Origin: Nicotiana tabacum
Lineage: Eukaryota > Streptophyta > Magnoliopsida > Solanales > Solanaceae
Assembly: GCF_000715075.1 (NCBI RefSeq)
Contig: NC_134084.1
Location: 6,946,501-7,010,500 of the forward strand
Reading direction: 5' to 3'
Length of the DNA: 64,000 nt
Position numbers and translations under genes: made by a program. Shown here piece by piece: positions 31,076 through 43,800 of the stretch (position 1 is its first letter; every line of letters starts with the position of its first letter). A model generated the notes under the pieces. The model saw only the letters and a list, made by a program, of their open reading frames with translations, did no database searches and had not been told where the DNA came from.

Positions 31076-32404
31076 TGATAATAGGTGAATTTAACTATAT
31101 TCAGGCCCTAAATAACCGCCTTCTTGCATAGTTTTGATAATAAAAGTGATAACAAAATGCTCTTATTAGTGCTTTTCATGACTTGCAGGTTATATATGAC
31201 TAGGGAAGGCTAGGGAGTACTTTTGGAGTCAAAAATTGAAGAAAGAGAGGCCATCCGTGAAATATCCCAAGTGAACCACGCAAAAACAGGCTGAAGAATC
31301 AGAGAAATGATTCTGCCGCGGTTCCACCGCGACCGCGGCAGAACCGCGGTGAAGACTGCTCGCGGACAGAAGGAGATTCAGAGGAGCTGTTTGGCCGCGG
31401 CAAAACCGCGACCGCGGCAAAACCGCGACCGCGGCAAAACCGCGACCGCGGCAAAACCGCGGCAGGCGCGAGAAAGTTCAGGGACTAAAGTGCAAAATAC
31501 GGGATTTTTAGCCCAAAACCCTATATTAAACATTAGACTCCGCCCAAGAGAGGCATGTATTGTTTTTGGAGAGTATTTTGGCAAGAAGAACAAGTGTGAG
31601 AGATCACCCAAAACATCTTGGTTTCTTTCTCTTTATTTTTCTTGCAAGTTTTATGATGAATATTGTTTTAGTTTGTTTACCCATAGTTATGAGTAGCTAA
31701 ATCCTTTGTCTAAGGTTTTGATGGAACCTATTGGGGGATGAACTTCTTGTTTATGTGAATACAAATTGCTAGTTTCAATCTTTATTTGTTCAACTATGTT
31801 TTTGCTGTAGTTAATTGACAGGATCCTCAATTAGCTGTGCCTATTTAGTGTGCATAACTCGGGAGAGAGTGTATATTTAGGTTATTGTTGAACAACACTA
31901 CTCCCAAAGTATAAGAGGGATCTATAACTGCGGGTTTAAAGGCGGGATTAGAGATAATGAAGCCTTGAGTGCAATCTGAAGTGAACTGTGTTAATTAAAG
32001 CTAGCTAGTGTATCTCGGGAGAGTGCATTGAGTATATTACTGTGATTACTCGGGAGAGATTTGCGGTAAGATGAGCGTTCATGATTGATAGAGGTGTGTT
32101 GGTAAATTTGTATGAAGCATAAACAGAAGGGATTCCATCATTAGGGGAAGTCATTACCTTAGCATTTTCTCATTATTGTTTACAACCTTAGCATTTTAGT
32201 TTACAGCTTGTTATTTACTTGCAATCTTAGTTAGTAAAGAAACCATCAACGGTGATTCAAACGTCTGGGAAAGTTGGTTCTCAAGAGTTTAGTAGTTCTA
32301 ATTGATAGGTTAATTCTCTGTGGATTCGACTCTGGGCAGAATACTCAGGTTATATTTGCAACATCCACATTGTCCTTTTTATAAGGCATAATTGGGCGTG
32401 ATCA
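31076..32404 (+). repeat. 3' LTR of the Athila-type element, with expanded GC-rich repeat
   Basis: 1329 bp. The extra length relative to the 5' LTR is mostly in 31395-31465, where CCGCGGCAAAACCGCGA is repeated four times; the 5' LTR has a single such unit. Confidence 0.93.
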
Positions 32405-32409
32405 TCTGA

Positions 32410-32895
32410 CTTTCTCTTTTCTTTGTGCTTTTATTTCCTTCTGTCCCAGTTATTTCCCTTTTCGGCTACCACCGAATTTTCTATTTGTCATTTTTTTTTT
32501 ATATTTTTCTTTTCTCTATTCTATTATTTGTATGTGATCTCTAGCAAGAACACTCAAAAATGAGACTCCTAAACTTTAAAATTATATAAAATAAGCAATC
32601 CTCTTAATTAAAAATTTATGAGTTTTCTTCTTTCAAATCCGAAAAACTTGGGTCTTAATGAGAATTTTGGATTGAGATCAATTTTTTTTCATCTTTTTTA
32701 TTATATCATAAAAATTTGTGTTATGCGATGGTTGTTAGATATAATTTAAATCACTATACTATAATTTCGTAAGCATTGCTTAAAAAATATGTGATTTATG
32801 ATTTTGATTTATGATAAATTGTAATTTATTTAATTTATGCTTATGGGGTATAATCTATCTATGGAAAATATTTTTTTAAAATTTCTTATTCTGAT
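32410..32895. other. AT-rich spacer
   Basis: No gene or bounded repeat. It ends with CTGAT (32891-32895), one copy of the TSD of the solo LTR. Confidence 0.4.
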
Positions 32896-35800
32896 TGTCA
32901 CACCTCCTTTTTACCTACACCCCACAAAGGAACGTAAAGGGAGTTTTTCCAATTAAAGGACAATCGAAAGGGGATTTGTTTATTTATTTCAGAGTCGCCA
33001 CTTGGGAGATTTATGGTGTCCCAAGTCACCAGTTTAATCCCGAATCGAGGAAAAGAATGACTCTATATTACAGTCAGCGAACCAGAAATCTGGATAAGGA
33101 ATTCTGTTAATCCGGGAGAAGGTGTTAGGCATTCCCGAGTTCCGTAGTTCTAGCACGGTCGCTCAACTGTCATATTCGGCTTATTTATCTGATTTTTATT
33201 CATATTGAACCTATGTGCAAATTTAAACTTTTTACCGCTTTTATTATTGTTATTTTTCAACTAGAATTGCAACGTCGTGAAAACACATCTCGAACCACGT
33301 CACATCAATGCACCCGTGGTTAGAGACAAATTTCGACTTTGTTGAGATTTGGATTTGGGTCACATAAATGTGCACCCGGGTTTAAGAAGGTAATGTTACT
33401 TAAAGTACGCGCCTAAAGAGACTAACACGTGGTTAATTTGGGAAAAGGCCGTGAAGTTCGCTAAGCGGCCGATCCCGAGTTCTAAGTAATTAATACATAT
33501 ATGTGTGAGGGCCCCGCAATCTGTGCGTTTTGCTAGGCGAGGCTCATCTCATTTATTTTAAAAGGACAATCCTAAAGTGACTACATTTTCTATTAAGTTT
33601 GTCTCTAAAAGAAAATCTCCAAATTAATTACATGCTTAAAATAAGGACGCAAATTATTAGTTATTAGTCTAAGACAAATGTAAATGGAAAATTGTAATTG
33701 AGCTTGTACAAAGGGAGATTATTTCGTATCTTATTCTATAAGTGAATATTACCAAAAAATTGAAATTATAAATAGAAATACAGAATTAATGAACAATAAT
33801 ATCAAAAACGAAACTAATTACTCTTTACCCATTTTAGACCCACTTTACTAATTTCAGTTCAATTTATTTAATACAAGTGAAATTCAGGAATTCCAAAACA
33901 CTTTCATGTTTCAGCTTGCAGCTGGCCTCTAATCTCACAAATTATAATATGAAACAAAACTAAACTAATACGACTATTACATAATCATATTCCGAGATCC
34001 AAACAGTCCCAGTCCAGATTAATTTAACAGTCCAACAAGCTTATTTTTAACTACAAGAATCAATTACCAAATGCTAACATGTTTTAATAAAAAAAATCTC
34101 TCATACAACTCCGTTTCAGTCCACTTACTACATACTAACAGGGATCTACCTATCATCAGCGACCGAAGAATTTAAATACACAAGTCATATTGAAACCAAA
34201 GCAGAATTTCAACTCTTCACGTATATTCGAACTTCATGTTTTCAGCTTAAAAATGCCAAAGTTACAGCTGTGTACCTGGTATTGCCAATACAAGAAGAGG
34301 AAGGTCAGCAAAGTAGTATGTAACACAGCAACAACAACAATAACCAGCAACAACCAGCAAACGGGACACCCAGTGACAGATTTGAAAACCAACACGATTC
34401 CAGCACACTCAATGAAACAATATCGACGCAAACCAATGCATACCAGGAATAACAACTCAAGAAACCACTTAAAAAACCTCAATTAAACGGTAACAAATTG
34501 ATTCTGATTTTCAGTAGTAAAGAAGACCTCACTTTTCAGTATTTAGCTCTCAACCTATTGAACTCTTTTGGATTAAAACTCAGCTTGTATTTCACTCTTA
34601 AACTTTGAATTTTTGATGTCCAAAATCCGTCCCCCCTTTTTTTAGATTCCTTTTCGATTTTTTTTTTCAAAATGAATTCTCCCTCTGTATATCCAGTGTA
34701 TCCATAGTGTATATCGGGTGTATACTACTCTCTCTTTAGATTTCCAGAATGTTTTTTCTGTTCCGAAAAATCCCCAATTCTCTCTTAATGTTCAGAAAAT
34801 CCCCCCCCCCCCCCTTAACTTGTGTCAACCTCTTCTTATTTATAGCCAAACTTGAAGCACTTAAATTAATCCCACCATCTTCTCCCCATCCCCCTTTTGA
34901 ATCCCACTACTTAATGTTTTGTCCCCCACTATATTAAACAAATATATTAGTTCCCACCACCACATGTCTTGTCCCCCACTATATTAAACAATGCATTATT
35001 GCCCACTACCATATGTTTTGTCCCCAACTACATATTATTTTAATATTATTAGTGCCTAGTGGACGGAACACTCAAATTAATCATTTTAAGACTCATTTCC
35101 CATATTACCCCTGAAACCACTGAAATTACCATTCTACCCCCATCCCTTTCAATCTGTACCAAAACCATATCATCTATAACCAATTCACCTAATCAATTAA
35201 TCAAACTACATCAGCTATAACCAAATCAAGCCTGACAATTGACAAATTAAACACATGAAACTAACTCCCAATTCAGTTTATCATGGTCAGATTCATATCA
35301 ACAAACTTAATAGGATAAACAAGTAGATTCAAATCACTAAACTCAATCATCAGTTGAACTCAAACTAAGTCAAACAACATCATAACAAAGATGAATGGTT
35401 CAAACTAAATCAAAAACTAAGGACCAGCACATAAACACTCGACATTAAATCAGTTGATGAAAAACTAACGAACTTCAAACAAAAATGAACATGAATTATC
35501 TCTAATACAAACAAAGATCTGGGTTCGAATTCAAACCAACCCATCGGAACACAAACACAATCAGATAAAGAAGAAAAGGGGCGGAAGATGAATTCGCTAA
35601 ACGAAAACTAAAAGAAAAGAGAACGGAAACCTACTGGTTTAAAACCCGGGTTCGAATGGCAACTTCGACACTCCTGAACAAACATAACTGTTTTCAACCC
35701 ATTTTCATTTTTGATGCAGTGACGATCGAGTTCACTGGTTTGTGGTCGTTCGCGGATAAAGCTGGACGTTGGGTGGTCGAAGAACTGATGGAGTCGACGG

Positions 35801-36898
35801 TGGTCGTTCATGGCTGGACGTAGCAGAAGCGATGGTGGTCGCTCATGTGGAGTGTCGTTGCTGGTTTTTCCAGCGACTGGAGGAAATGACGAAGGAGATG
35901 AAGTTGGTTGTTTGGACGAGCTGTTGGTCGACGAGCTGCTGGTCGACGACGAGCTGCTGGTGAAGACGAAGCAGCGGCCATGGTGGTCGTGGGGCTGCTC
36001 CAGGTTGTCGTGACGATGTTGAAGACGAAGAAGAAGAAACAACAACCATGGTTGCTGGAGATGGAGCTCGTTTTGGACTGGAGGTCGACGTGGTCGTTCA
36101 TGGTGGTTCGTCCATGGCTGGAGTTGAAGACGAAGTAGAAGATTTTTTTGCCCTGGCGACTGGCTGGAGCTCGACGGACTGTGGTCGTTCATGGAAGGAG
36201 GTCGACGGACTGGTTGAGCTGGTCGACGGGACGTAAGGGCTGCTGGTTTGGCGATGAAGAAGACGAAGCAGAAAAAAAAAAAGGGGGGGTGTTTTTTAGG
36301 GTTTCTTTTATTAGGGATGGGAAGTGAAAAATGAAATGGAAGAAAGGGGGGTCATTTGGGTTATGGGGCGGACCGGGTCGGTGGGTTTTTTGGGTTGGAT
36401 AAGGGGTTATTTGGTTTGGGCCTGTGGTTTAAAATTGAAGAAAAGGCCCAATCCGATTTTCTTCTTCTTTTATTTCCATTTTGCTTCTTTTTCTTTTTTT
36501 CTTAAAATTCTAACAATTCTAAATTAACCTATAGAACTAAACTAATTGATAAAAAGTACTAATTAACTCTTAATAACAATTAAGACACAATTACATAACA
36601 ATTAAATAAAATCACACAATTTGGACATTAAATGCCAAAATGCGACGTACATTATTTTTGTGATTTTTTATTTTTGTAAAACAAACTTAATTGCTCCTAA
36701 TCGCAGAACTAAATCCTAAATGCGAATGCGGCATATTTTTTGTATTTTTATTAATTTAACAAATAAATATGCACAGACAAATATCAATAATTATCCAAAA
36801 ATGCCACGAAAATTCTCAAAATTGCACACAAAGGAAAATTATTTTATTTTAAATTTTTGGGAGTAATTCTTACATAGGGCAAAAATCACGTGCTCACA
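32896..36898 (-). mobile_element. Solo LTR (4.0 kb) of a Tat/Ogre-type element
   Basis: On the minus strand it starts TGTGAGCACGTGATTTTTGC and ends GGAGGTGTGACA, the same termini as the LTR at 40899-45305. It is flanked by the direct repeat CTGAT (32891-32895 and 36899-36903). No internal region is present, so this is the product of LTR-LTR recombination. Shared blocks include GGGTGCACATTTATGTGACC; the middle is diverged, so it is a related but different family. It contains the C14 run at 34801-34814 and a GC-rich leader-like segment at 35600-36290. Open frames inside (for example 35608-36192, minus) are Ser/Pro/His-rich by-products of repeats. Confidence 0.88.
35600..36290 (-). repeat. GC-rich, GTCGAC-rich segment of the solo LTR
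   Basis: This part is markedly more GC-rich than the rest of the LTR. It has repeated words (TGGTCGTTCATGG, GAAGACGAAG) and three tandem copies of GACGAGCTG(C/T)TGGTC at about 35916-35962. The position corresponds to the transcribed leader side of the LTR when read on the minus strand. Confidence 0.6.
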
Positions 36899-36903
36899 CT
36901 GAT

Positions 36904-37590
36904 TGATAAAATTCTCTCTTTGAAAATGTTATCTTACTTGTGTAAATTAATTTTTAATATACCGAAAAGATGTAATTTTTCAGTGAAAATATTAATTTTA
37001 TTTATGTTGTTATAATAAAGGTGTGATCCTATTTTAAAATTCTAATCACATTTATTTTTTTATATCTGAGATGTAATTTTTAAATTTTCAAATAAAAAAA
37101 ATACCAATTAGGTTGACCCAAATCAACTCAAAAAAATCGATTAAACGTTTCTAACAAATTTCGCATTAGTCATTACAAAGTATACATTAAAGGAAATTAT
37201 GGCATCCACCAACTTCAAATCTTAGATCCGCCTCTGTTACCATCTATTGTTTTATTGCTATCTTTGCTTCGGATTTTCTTAATATTTTATTATTGTTACT
37301 ACTTGTTGTCAATGCTTCTTCTCTTTTGCCTTTCAAGTTATTGCATATGAAGAGAAGGATAGATAGTCCTCTTGGGCGGCTGAGAGTGTTATGTAAAAAG
37401 GACCAAGGAGTATCCTATCTTTAAGGAGACGGATGAGGAGTAGCAGCTAGCTTTATGGCAGAATCAAATCTTTTCTTCAGCCGAGACCCCACTTATAGAA
37501 ATACACCCTCCTCAGACTTCACTTGTGAAAATACACTGAGTTTGTTGTTGTTGTTGTTGTTGTTGTTGATGATGTTGCTACATAAATTAT
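36904..37590. other. Spacer with a SINE 3' module
   Basis: AT-rich sequence with no gene. 37430-37570 contains GACCCCACTTATAGAAATAC, then TTCACTTGTGAAAATACACT and a (TTG)n tail (37541-37568), which is how many Solanaceae TS SINEs end. The 5' Pol III boxes are not clear, so it is probably a 5'-truncated copy. Confidence 0.5.
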
Positions 37591-37591
37591 A

Positions 37592-37876
37592 CTCTCTCTG
37601 TCTCATATTATGTATCGTATTTCTCTTTTACATGCACCTTAAGAAATATTAACTAGGAAAGGGATTGGACTATTCTACCCTTAATTATGTCATAATATAA
37701 TTCTCTCTTTATTAAATATTTATTCTATTTATGTGTTATCTCCACTTTCAAGAACAATTATTACTAAGGGTAAAAAGGGGAAAAAACAATGAGTTTTGTC
37801 TTGAACTTCTGAAATGATAAATAATTTGAGACAACTATTTTTAGTAACCATGATTATTAATATGAGATGGAAGGAG
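37592..37876. mobile_element. Stowaway MITE
   Basis: Left end CTCTCTCTGTCTCATATTAT and the complement of the right end CTCCTTCCATCTCATATTAA are inverted repeats. TA flanks at 37590-37591 and 37877-37878. 285 bp, non-coding. Confidence 0.75.
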
Positions 37877-37884
37877 TAATATTA

Positions 37885-39414
37885 AGTATTTAATTCCTTG
37901 TACTTTATACAGTACTCCTTTTTTTAGTGAAAGAATTACAAGAAAATACACATGACTTCACACCATAACAAAAAATGGCCCATATTTTTAAGTTTTACCT
38001 CACCTAGCCTATATTATACATATTTTGAAAACACTAGCTCTTGCAAATTCAAAATATGTGTTCTTACAACCATTGCTTCTAAAAGCTATGGAGTTAAATC
38101 TGTGTTCTCACAATCATTATTTTCGCTCTCTCTTCTTCTCACTTTATTTTACATATGCTTCAAGGGGCCATCCGCCATTACTGCTTCTCCCCCTATAACA
38201 CCTGGTTGCAATGTAAAAAAATTGAAGAGTAGAAGTCCACCATTAAAGGGCATTGAAAGCTTTGCTTTAAAAAATAGAATTTCTTGTAATTCTTAGTTGT
38301 TTGGATTGAGTGTTGTTCCAATTGATTGAAAATATCAAAAGGAGTTCAAAGTTTAAATTTGAAGTGATTTGGAGTAGATTTGAGCAAGATTTGAGTTAAA
38401 TTTCAGAAAAAACGCAAGGAAGAAGACGAAATCAGTTTTTTGTATAATTATGTATAATCTTGTATAATAGTGTATATGAGTGTATAAACACATCGTATAC
38501 ACTATTATACACTTTTATACACCTTTATACAAACGTCTATAGACGAACTTCTTTCACGATTTTCAGTTGCAATTCCTATTCAAAACCAGTCCAAATCTCC
38601 ATTAAATGACTTCAAATTTTATATACAACCTCCTTATACTATTTCTAACAAGTCTAAATAATACCCACTCCAAATTTCTCACAAAATCAAATTCGGAATT
38701 TAAACCCACATATTTAAGCTTGTTAAAATTCTAATTTTCACCACCCAAATGGATTTGGTTTGTTGAACTAATATTTGAGTCACAATTACTAATTCAAAAG
38801 TTAACTTAAAAGCTTGAGCAATCCGTTTTAAAAATTAAATGGTAATTTTGAGAACCTATCAGAGTTGGATGTTGAATCTTAGCCTATTATTTTTGGATTA
38901 GTTGACCATAAATTGAAATATGGACTATAAAATTGAAAAATGGGGAGCCCAAGTTACAAGGGCTGAAATTATCCCTTTTTTAGTTAATCTAAAAAAATTG
39001 ACATCCTTTTTGTATTGAGAAATTCTTTAATTGGAACACTTTTACCTTTACAATTATCGGCAGCAAACAAACCCATCCCTATCTACATGGTAGCCTAGCG
39101 GCAGCAAGGTGTGTGGCTTGATTGACCAAAAATACCATCTTTTATGTGCATATCTAATCCCACACCTACTCCACTAGTCTTGTTAGTATCATTTTCATTT
39201 TCACTATTTTCTACTCTAACTATATAATGAGTTATTTTCCCATGTAGTTATTGCAATTTTGCTCTATAACAATAAAGCTCATAAATTAATTTTTATGATT
39301 GAACTATGTGTGAATCACTAAAATATACGAATTACGGAGAAGTTAAATTACTACTTTGCATCAACTTATAACATGCCACTCGCCACATAAGCGTTTTGTA
39401 GAAGTATATTATCG
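37885..39414. other. Non-coding region with a TGTATA-rich hairpin
   Basis: No gene recognised. A perfect 16-bp inverted repeat lies at 38461-38476 and 38496-38511 with a 19-nt loop, within a tract of TGTATAAT / ATTATACA words (38441-38535). Confidence 0.5.
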
Positions 39415-39812
39415 TAAAAATAGCACGGACTAGTCAGTTTTCGGATTGATAATTGAAAAATGGCCATCGTTTGCAAAGTCATTGAAAAATAACAACAATT
39501 TTGCTGTAAGCATAATATACTGGAGATTGGTGCACATGTGTATGAACTTCCAGCATATTATGCTGGAACTCCAACACACGAAAAATTCTAGCATAATATA
39601 CTGGAGATTAGAGCAACTGTGTATGAACTTTCAGCGTATTATGCTAGACCAGTAGATTATACTGGAACTCCAGTGTATTATGCTGGAATATTTTTCGGAT
39701 TTTGAATAGTGTTTTCGTTCAAATTTATCTTTACATAAAAAGTGGCTAAATTTCGATTACTTTTGAAACTGTGGCTATTTTTCAATTATCACTTGCGAAT
39801 CTAGCTATTTTT
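39415..39812. mobile_element. MITE-like repeat with CCAGCATATTATGCTGGAA palindromes
   Basis: It starts AAAAATAGCACGGACTAGTC and ends CTAGCTATTTTT, giving short inverted ends (AAAAATAGC). The interior has several palindromic copies of CCAGCATATTATGCTGG and a duplicated phrase CATAATATACTGGAGATT. A second, truncated copy is at 56647-56835. No clear TSD was found. Confidence 0.55.
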
Positions 39813-39901
39813 GAATTTCTCCTATATTATACTTTAGTCATGCCAGAAACTATTTATATTCACTCGTCGAATAAGTGTCAAATTTATTTTGCGTATAACA
39901 T

Positions 39902-39903
<2 letters not shown>

Positions 39904-39936
<33 letters not shown>
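39904..39936. repeat. (AT)n microsatellite
   Basis: A pure AT dinucleotide run of about 33 bp. Confidence 0.9.
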
Positions 39937-39938
<2 letters not shown>

Positions 39939-40362
39939 TATATTTTTTCAATTATTTTTTTTAGAGCAATTATGCGGTGTCATTTTCCCCTTCTTTTGCA
40001 CTGATTTTCTCACATTATATTGAGTAAGGGATTGACTTTATTGACAAACACTGTCGATTTTTACGTACAGATTAGTGAGAAGTGCTGAAGTGGTAGATGA
40101 TATTTATTGACTACTATTAGTAGCTTTATACCCTTATTATGGACCAACCTAGCCTTTTCTGTCTACATGTTCAAGAATGGACAATTTTTCATGGATGATG
40201 CACCGCACCTAATTTATAGACTTTCTATTATCTTTTTTCGTTTTTGTTTTATGGGGTGTCGGGTATTTCCGAGGACATGACTAACGATAGAAAGATGTGA
40301 AGGTGGTGGGTTGATATTCTTGTATTCTTTTATTCCTAGTTATTTATAGTACTTGTTATATA

Positions 40363-40751
40363 TAGGAGTGACAAATTGTCGGGTCGGGTCGGGTCGGGTT
40401 GAAACGAGTAATGCAAAAAACGGATAAATTATCCGACTCGACCCATATTTAATACGGATAAAAAAGGGTTAACCGGCGGATAATATGAGTGATCATATTA
40501 TCCATAACTTCTTGCATATGATCACTTTTGGGAGAATTCTTAGCTCCCTAACTTAAGGAATCCCCAATTTGATGTTTTACAAATGTAAAAGTTAGATTCA
40601 TTGGTTATCCATTGGTTATCTATTTTCTGGATGGATAATATAGTTCTTATCCATATTTGATCCGTTTTTAAAAAGTTCATTATTCAACCCATTTTTTTAG
40701 TAAATAATATGGGTGGTTAACTGTTTTCTTTTAACCATTTTGCCACACCTA
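40363..40751. mobile_element. Non-autonomous hAT element with 8-bp TSD
   Basis: Ends TAGGAGTGACAAA and (complement) TAGGTGTGGCAAA. A perfect 8-bp duplication GTTATATA lies at 40355-40362 and 40752-40759. The 389-bp interior starts with GGGTC repeats and has many GGATAA / TTATCC words as subterminal repeats, like the hAT element at 5802-6684. Confidence 0.85.
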
Positions 40752-40898
40752 GTTATATATGTCACTTGTTTTCATTATCTTATTATATTACTGATGTTAT
40801 CAGTGGCGGATACAAGATTTTGAGTTCATGAGTGCTTAACTTTTTTTGACGTAAAATTACTACTAATACATCGTATAAGTATGCAACTATTTAAATAT

Positions 40899-43800
40899 TG
40901 TGAGCACGTGATTTTTACTTCGCAACAATTACTCCAAAAGAAATAAAAAAAAAAGTAAAATAATTTTCCTTTACATGCAATTTTTGAGAATTTTTTGTGG
41001 TATTTTATTAATTATTTGCATTTTTGTGCGTGCATGTTTATTTTTTCTTAATTAATGAAAAATACAAAAAAATAATATATGTGCATGTGCATTTAGTAAT
41101 TAATTTTGCATTTTTAGAATTAATTAGTCATATAAAAGGAAAATACAAAAAAAAAATACCCTTAGGATTTAATTTTATAATTTGTGGGTTAAAACTTAAA
41201 TCATAATTTATTTGGCAATAATCGAAAAATCATAAAAATAGGCATTTTGTATTTTTTATGTTTAACTGTGATTTTTGTACTTAACCTAATATTATTTAAG
41301 TTAATTTGGCGTTTTATAAGTTAGAATAGGATTTTAGGTTTTTAAATTTCGAAAATTAGTTTGAAAAAGAAAGAAAAAAAAAATTAAAAGAAGAGAAGGA
41401 AATCGGACCAGGCCCAATAATCATCATCCCAATTCAAACATCCCTTTACCCGGTCCAATTGGCCCAAGCCTCACAGACGTCCCAAACGACGTCGTTCCGT
41501 CATGCCCCATCCTGACCGTTGATCTCACTTGATCAACGGTCCAGATCGTCCAACCCTCACCCACATCCATTATCCGACCCTGACCCGTTACTAAACCGGA
41601 CCGCCCCATCATTTCTTTTAAATCAGAGCCGTTGGATCCCATCACCCAACGGCCCAGATTAAGAGATCAATTTTTAATATGTCAAAGACCCCCCAAACCC
41701 CTTTACCCGTCTCATTTCCAAACACCACCCCCCCTTCGTCTCTTTCAGAGACGAACCAAACGACCTCTGAACCCTAAGCGCCACCCATCCATCCCCTCAC
41801 CGTAAACCCGGCGGCAACCACTCCGAATCCGACCAAAATAACACACCTCAACCGCCAAAGCACCCTCTTTCCAAAACCCTGAACCTTATTCTTCGAATCC
41901 TCGTAGAACCCTTCGAATATTGGATCGAAGATGAACCCTAAAATCCCAAAAATGGGCGAGTGGGGGTTATTGTGAACGGATTAGGTCTGTTTGGACTTTA
42001 TTCTTGTGTTTTGCTAAAACAAAACACACGAATAATATCCGAGTGGACCAAAATTGGAGAGATGTGGAAAATTCAAGTTTGTTCTTGCTTAGATCGATTT
42101 CAGGTACTTCTGTTTCCATTTTCTTGTTTATTTTTAGTCGTTTGACGTCGTCTTGTTCTCCTACTACCCTTTCTTTCGATTTCTTTTTTCTTCACAGTTT
42201 CGCCGGTTCAGCCCGTATAATTAGGTCGATTGTTTGGTTGTTCGTATACGGTTATCGACTATGAATCAATCGTATGTTAGTTAATACGTTACGAATGTTA
42301 ATCGATAGTTTAAACTTTACTGATTCTGATTTTTAGGTTGTGTTGAAATTTCTGTTTGCATTTTTTTTGCTTAAGAATTCGATTCGCTTTGCTGATGCTC
42401 GACTTATTAGTTAAGCTCACTGTTAATTGCTTTTGTCTGAGTTTGTTTAATCCTAATATGCTTACTGCTGAGTTTTAATGGATAATTGGATAGTTTTGAG
42501 TCAAGATAACATTGTGGTTGAAGTTCAGTCTAGAATTTAGGAAGTTGAATTGGTTATAGCTGCAGTTTTAATGTAAATTTCAGAGTTTAATTTGGGATTT
42601 GAAAACCTAAAAAGGGTTTAGATTAAGTGGACTGCCAATTGAGTATGTAGTGAACCATTAAATTAATGAATAATTTAATCAAAAGAGGGAATCTATAGTG
42701 CAAATACATCCTGGCTGACATCTTTAAAGGTGGGAAGTCAGATGCAGAATGAGTTTTAATAATAAAAGCCGAGAATGCACATGGAATAGGTAGTGAAACC
42801 TGTTGTACAGTAGGATATGCATTACTTTTTGAACTTCAGGAGATTGTTAAATAAGAAAACTCATGCCTAGACAACAAAAGGTGGAAAGGACAGATTAGGA
42901 ACTATACTTTAAGTCTGGGCAGCCTGTTTATTTTGAAGGGGGAGGGCTCCTCTTTTCAAAAAGGCCTATAAAAATCAAACAAGAGGAGACCCCTGAAAAG
43001 GATAACTTCAGCCATAAAAGATTCCTATTGAAAAGTCTCTCTCACTTTTCTCAAAAAAAAATTTGAAATCTGCATTTGACATTCAAATACACAAAAAATA
43101 CAAAAAAAAAAATTCAAAAAAAAACCCTTCAAAACCAAACAAAAAAAGAAAATATCAGAAAACTACAAAAATAGAGTACTGTTGCATTAAAGTATTAGAT
43201 CAGTTGCAGGTTAATTGTTTCATTCTGATTCCTACTGATTCTAAGGTTCGAATTCGAGCTATTTTGGGTATTAGTCAAACTGTTTTGGGTAGTTTACTGG
43301 CAGAGGTAGTTCTGGGTGAAATTTCAAGTTTGCTGGGTTTTAATCGAGTCTAATTTGAGCATTCAGTTGGTCTTCTTCTCTCACTTCTGGGTCATCGAGG
43401 TTGTTCTAGAGTCGAATCTGACCCTGTGCTGCTTGAAATTGGGTTAGTGTGGCCTGCTAGTTACTGCTGCTGATACTTCATTCTCATTTTTCATATTTCC
43501 AGGTACACACTCGAATTAAGCTTTGATGTAGCTTTGACTTGAAAGATGAAAATAGAAATATTCATGCCTTGGCTTCCACATCTGTGCTCATGTAGCTTAC
43601 CATGTACCTGTGTTTCAAAATAGATATTAGTTAATGTGTAATTACTTAATATAGCTTAGTTTCGATTGGTATTGGTTGGGATAGTATACTGTATAATTAG
43701 AATTCTTTTGGACCGTAATGGACTATCTAGTTGCTGAACTTTATTTAGTTAATAACCTTAATAACGTCATTTTGTGATTAGTTTAATTGAAAGCTTTAGC

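Larger units (their letters stand above)
22245..32404 (+). mobile_element. Athila-type Ty3/gypsy LTR retrotransposon, 10.2 kb
   Basis: LTRs at 22245-23534 and 31076-32404 begin TGATAATAGGTGAATTTAAC and end AATTGGGCGTGATCA. TSD TCTGA lies at 22240-22244 and 32405-32409. The primer-binding site TGGCGCCGTTGCCGGGGA (from 23540) follows the 5' LTR, and the purine-rich GGTTTAAGTGTGGGGTG precedes the 3' LTR. A single reading frame, 23679-29204, covers Gag, protease, RT, RNase H and integrase but has seven in-frame stops and one RT deletion. The 29205-31060 stretch is non-coding, so no env-like frame is present. By protein style ([11 protein letters not shown] protease; [14 protein letters not shown] in RT) it belongs to the Athila lineage. 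Confidence 0.93.

Noticed and set aside
34190..34486. 98-residue Asn/Thr-rich frame
   Set aside because: It lies within the solo LTR and lacks coding features.
35608..36192. 194-residue Ser/His/Pro-rich frame on the minus strand
   Set aside because: It lies wholly inside the solo LTR with its own TSD and is caused by GC-rich microrepeats, not by a gene.
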